From an uncultured Gemella sp. (GTDB lineage Bacteria; Bacillota; Bacilli; Staphylococcales; Gemellaceae): a stretch of DNA of 8,086 nucleotides. Position 1 is the stretch's first letter. Every line of letters begins with the position of its first letter. Position numbers and translations under genes: made by a program. The notes below the pieces were generated by a model that did no database searches, was not told where the DNA came from, and saw only the letters and a program-made list of their open reading frames with translations. Of the stretch, positions 5,617-8,086 are shown piece by piece. The stretch covers positions 1 to 8,086 of the forward strand of contig CAKMQF010000018.1 in assembly GCA_927911745.1 (NCBI GenBank), written 5' to 3'.

Positions 5617-6956
5617 ATGCAAAAAAATGATATATTCGAAGGGAAGGTTATAGATTATACACATGATGGTCTTGGTGTAGTTAAAATTGATAATTTTCCA
5701 ATTTTTATTGAAGATGTTATAGAAGGTGAAGTAATCGAGTTTAAGATAATTAAATTAAAGAAAAATCTTGGTTATGGAAAAGTTCTTAATATTATTGAAA
5801 GTTCTAAAAATAGAGTTGATGGTATTCCAAAAACTTCAGGAGCAAATTTAGTTCATATGAACTATGAAGAACAGTTGAAGTTTAAGAAGAAAAAAGTTCA
5901 AAATGTCATGGATAAAGCTCTTGGAAAAGACTCTATCGAAGTATTAGATACGCTAGGAATGGAAGACGGATATCATTACCGTAATAAATCTGTGATTCCA
6001 GTACAAAAAGTTAATCGCGAAGTTAAGATGGGGTATTATAAACCACGAAGCCATGAGGTTGTTAATATAGAGAAATGTTTTATTCAATATGATGAACACA
6101 ATATATTGATGAATAAATTACGTAGTCTAATTTCAGAGCTTAACTTATCTGTTTATGATGAAAACAACCACTCAGGTGCTATTAGACATATTATGTTCAG
6201 AACAAATACCCTGAAAAGTGAAATCATGGTAGGTATTGTAGCGAAGGAGAAGTTTAATAAACTAGATGAATTCGTTGAAAAAATATCTAAATTAGATGAT
6301 AGAATTGTTAGCATTATGTTAAATATTAACGATAAGAAGACAAATGTAATCTTTGGAGATAAAACTGAAAATCTTTTTGGTAAGGATTATATAACCGACA
6401 CGTTAGACGGAATAGAATTTAAGATTCACTTCGTTCATTTTATCAAGTAAATCCAGTTCAAACAGAGGTACTATATAGTAAAGCGTTGGAACTTGCAGAA
6501 TTAAAAGAAACTGATACGATAATTGATGCTTACTGTGGTATTGGAACAATAAGTCTATTCGCAGCGAAGAAGGTTAAGAAAGTATATGGTATTGAAATAG
6601 TAGAAGCGGCTGTTTTAGATGCCCGCGAAAATGCGAAAAATAATAATATAACTAATGCAGAGTTTTTACTAGGTAAAAGTGAAGATGTAATTAAAAAATT
6701 AATCTCGCAAAATGTGAAATTAGATGCAGTTATCGTTGATCCACCACGTAAAGGGTGTGAGGAAAGTTTCCTACGTGATCTTGCAGTTATGAATATAGAA
6801 AAAATAGTCTATGTTAGTTGTAATCCAGCAACATTAGCTAGAGATATGGAAATTATGAGAGGTCTAGGTTATAAACTAGGTGCAGTGCAACCTGTAGATA
6901 TGTTCCCAGGGACATATCATGTTGAATGTGTAAGTTTGTTAGTGAAATGTGGATAA
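5617..6956 (+). CDS. rlmD: 23S rRNA m5U methyltransferase RlmD/RlmCD, one-base frameshift
   Basis: This SAM-dependent enzyme makes 5-methyluridine in 23S rRNA, at U1939 and, in Gram-positive RlmCD enzymes, also U747. Domains: TRAM (1-60), central domain, and Rossmann methyltransferase domain with FYQVNP (275-280), SAM motif DAYCGIG (304-310), DPPRKG (375-380), nucleophile Cys402 in SCNPATLARD and base Glu437 in HVECV. The usual N-terminal Fe-S cysteines (C-x5-C-G-G-C) are absent: the region reads GIPKTSGANLVHMNY, as in streptococcal RlmCD. ATG at 5617 follows GAAAGGTGA (5605-5613). As written, the frame breaks after Ile270: ATT-CAC at 6424-6429 should be ATT-TCA, one T missing, and a stop comes at 6448-6450. 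Restored, FKISLRSFYQVNP continues to TAA at 6954-6956, 446 residues. The lesion falls just before the catalytic domain, so as written the enzyme would be dead. A base-calling error is likely. Confidence 0.93.
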
Positions 6957-7162
6957 TCGTTCAAAAATCAGAAGGACTAGAGATGTATATGTTGGAATTA
7001 TATCAAAATCCTTCTTATAAAGATCTAGTCGCATTTGGTTCTTTAAAAGAATGAAAAGGATTTGCATCCAAAATAACTGGATATACTCTAGAAAATGAAG
7101 GTGATTTTGTTTAAGGTAATAAAGTAGAAATAACGAAAATTTATATGAAAGGTTTAGAGTAA
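6947..7162 (+). pseudogene. Decayed short ORF between rlmD and the nucleotidyltransferase
   Basis: One reading frame from ATG at 6947 (overlapping the end of rlmD) to TAA at 7160-7162 reads like protein: QKSEGLEMYMLELYQNPSYK, then AFGSLKE, then KGFASKITGYTLENEGDFV, then GNKVEITKIYMKGLE. It is interrupted by TGA (7052-7054) and TAA (7112-7114). Neither stop is explained by a single-base indel, so this looks like true decay by substitution of a C-terminal fragment. I do not recognise the family; the last part vaguely recalls the end of GNAT acetyltransferases, which is not enough for a call. It ends two bases before the start of the next gene, suggesting a former two-gene unit. Confidence 0.4.
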
Positions 7163-7164
7163 AC

Positions 7165-7656
7165 ATGAGTCTATTATTTGAAGAATTTAAAACCATTTGT
7201 TTCCATTTAAATCGAGTTGGAATTACACCGACATTGATGGGATCTTTGGGATTGGAGTTTAGAACGAAAGAAAATTGGGGGCCGTCTGACATTGACATTC
7301 ATGTGCCTGGTGACCCTAGAGGTTGGGAAGTACCTGATCATCTTAGAATTTATGACTGGGATAAGATAATGAAAGTGATGAAAGACTTAGGCTACGTCTT
7401 AATAGATATTCATGAGCATGAATTCAAAAAGGATCGAGTGAGTGTTGAATATGGAAGTATCGATTCCTTACCTGATTTTGCAGGAGTTTCGGAATCGGAT
7501 ATAGAGCTTATTCACATTGAAGGCATCACTTTTCGTCTTCCAAGTCTAGAGCAGTATCTAAGTATTTACAAAGCTTCTTCTCAAGACTCCTATCGAAATG
7601 ATCACAATAACAATAAGGATTTTAAAAAGATCGAGTGGCTGGAAAGACATTTATAA
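7165..7656 (+). CDS. Small nucleotidyltransferase-fold protein
   Basis: An intact 163-residue protein with the signature of the minimal nucleotidyltransferase fold: G26-S27 (LMGSLGLEF), then D42-x-D44 (SDIDIHVPGD), and a third acidic residue probably E95 (VSVEYG). The C-terminal part, RLPSLEQYLSIYKASS followed by KDFKKIEWLERH, fits the helical K-D-x2-K-I-x2-L end seen in AbiEii/DUF6036-type nucleotidyltransferases. Close relatives in streptococci and lactobacilli are, as I recall, often labelled phosphoribosylanthranilate isomerase, which the motifs do not support. It probably transfers a nucleotide to an unknown target. ATG at 7165 has only a weak AAAGG (7148-7152) about 12 bases ahead, and no promoter is evident. 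Its Trp/His/Pro-rich composition and higher G+C differ somewhat from its neighbours, which may mark transfer. No toxin-antitoxin partner is intact beside it. Confidence 0.72.
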   Translation: MSLLFEEFKTICFHLNRVGITPTLMGSLGLEFRTKENWGPSDIDIHVPGDPRGWEVPDHLRIYDWDKIMKVMKDLGYVLIDIHEHEFKKDRVSVEYGSIDSLPDFAGVSESDIELIHIEGITFRLPSLEQYLSIYKASSQDSYRNDHNNNKDFKKIEWLERHL

Positions 7657-7664
7657 ATTATCAT

Positions 7665-7752
7665 ATGAAAAGTAGTAGTTGTAAGACTGGCTGCTATGTT
7701 ATTTTTATTATCATTTTATTGGTTATTTAATTTATACTATATTGGCAAGTAA
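7665..7752 (+). pseudogene. Membrane-protein N-terminal fragment
   Basis: ATG at 7665 followed, after one base is dropped from the A run at 7668-7671, by VVVVRLAAMLFLLSFYWLFN and LYYIGK, then TAA at 7750-7752. This is a basic start and one hydrophobic helix, like the beginning of a membrane protein. No Shine-Dalgarno site is seen and nothing continues cleanly after it. It is probably a remnant, and may belong with the fragment at 7827-8060. Confidence 0.3.
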
Positions 7753-7826
7753 TAGAATTAGTAAAGAAACGGATTTTAAATTTTAGATAAGCTTATCCAT
7801 GATTGAAAGTAACGATTTGTTAATAG

Positions 7827-8060
7827 ATAATTAATGTTAGAGAATTTTCAATTGTAATTTTAATTGGAGTTATGGATGTCGTTTCTTTTGGAAGTGGTGA
7901 TAATCTTTCCGTTCCACAGTATCATTTAAATGATTTTATTGGTATCGTTTCGACATACCCATTTTAAGGCGAAAATAGGTGTTCTACCATTCCTGTGTAC
8001 AGTGGATATGAAATGCGTTACTCGTTGGAGAACCGAGCCATGTTGAAACAGTCGTTTTAA
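7827..8060 (+). pseudogene. Decayed coding remnant at the window's 3' end
   Basis: A single frame without a start codon reads NVREFSIVILIGVMDVVSFG, then SGDNLSVPQYHLNDF, then IGIVSTYPF to TAA at 7965-7967. It continues in the same frame as CSTIPVYSGYEMRYSLENRA, then MLKQSF, to TAA at 8058-8060. Protein-like composition on both sides of the internal stop suggests a decayed gene, but I do not recognise it. The last 120 bases are visibly richer in G+C than the rest. Nothing else is seen in 7753-8086. Confidence 0.3.
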
Positions 8061-8086
8061 TGACAAGGGCGTAGACCGAAGCCATT

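Noticed and set aside
6486..6956. A separate methyltransferase gene starting at TTG 6486
   Set aside because: It is the catalytic half of rlmD; sequence upstream of 6486 reads FYQVNP in the same frame, joining it to the N-terminal half with one added T.
6939..7298. Minus-strand open frame of 119 codons across the rlmD end and the nucleotidyltransferase start
   Set aside because: It overlaps two plus-strand coding frames with recognisable motifs, and its product has no recognisable feature or start signal.

Overview
The window is very AT-rich DNA with Bacilli-type promoters, strong Shine-Dalgarno sites and Firmicute gene content: Obg GTPase followed by a PheB/UPF0735 ACT protein, and an RlmCD-like methyltransferase without Fe-S cysteines, as in streptococci. 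The best guess is a low-GC member of the Bacilli, possibly Gemella or a close relative. That genus call is inference, since no marker gene fixes it.

Layout. 1-471 is the 3' end of an IS3-family insertion sequence (IS150-like right end) whose transposase is frameshifted between the last two catalytic residues. 474-1712 is an unrecognised two-transmembrane-segment protein with a cytosolic domain. It has lost its start next to the IS and carries two further frameshifts. 1945-2283 is an intact MazG-like nucleotide pyrophosphohydrolase with its own promoter. 2435-3037 on the minus strand is a secreted lipoprotein gene with a very good sigma-A promoter, two compensating single-base indels and a bidirectional terminator at its 3' end. 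3412-3581 carries tRNA-Gly(TCC) and tRNA-Asn(GTT) with a promoter and a terminator. 3761-5525 is a two-gene unit, obgE-pheB, closed by a strong terminator. 5617-6956 is a 23S rRNA m5U methyltransferase (RlmD/RlmCD). 6947-7162 is a decayed ORF, 7165-7656 an intact small nucleotidyltransferase-fold protein, and 7657-8086 holds only decayed coding remnants.

The main theme is small indels. Beyond the IS, the same kind of lesion occurs in the two-TM gene, the lipoprotein, obgE, rlmD and perhaps tRNA-Asn. Several lie in homopolymer runs (T6, A8, T5, and a T-run one base short). Because obgE is normally essential and each frame resumes perfectly on the other side, residual sequencing or assembly error is the simplest explanation for much of this. 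Real decay is more likely for the IS, the two-TM gene and the 3' remnants. Products are therefore described as restored reading frames.

Functionally, the core part (tRNAs, obgE, rlmD) concerns translation and ribosome maturation. The flanks (IS, two-TM protein, MazG-like enzyme, lipoprotein, nucleotidyltransferase) look accessory. I see no CRISPR array, no complete mobile element and no convincing multi-gene undescribed system. The best unknown is the broken two-TM protein.
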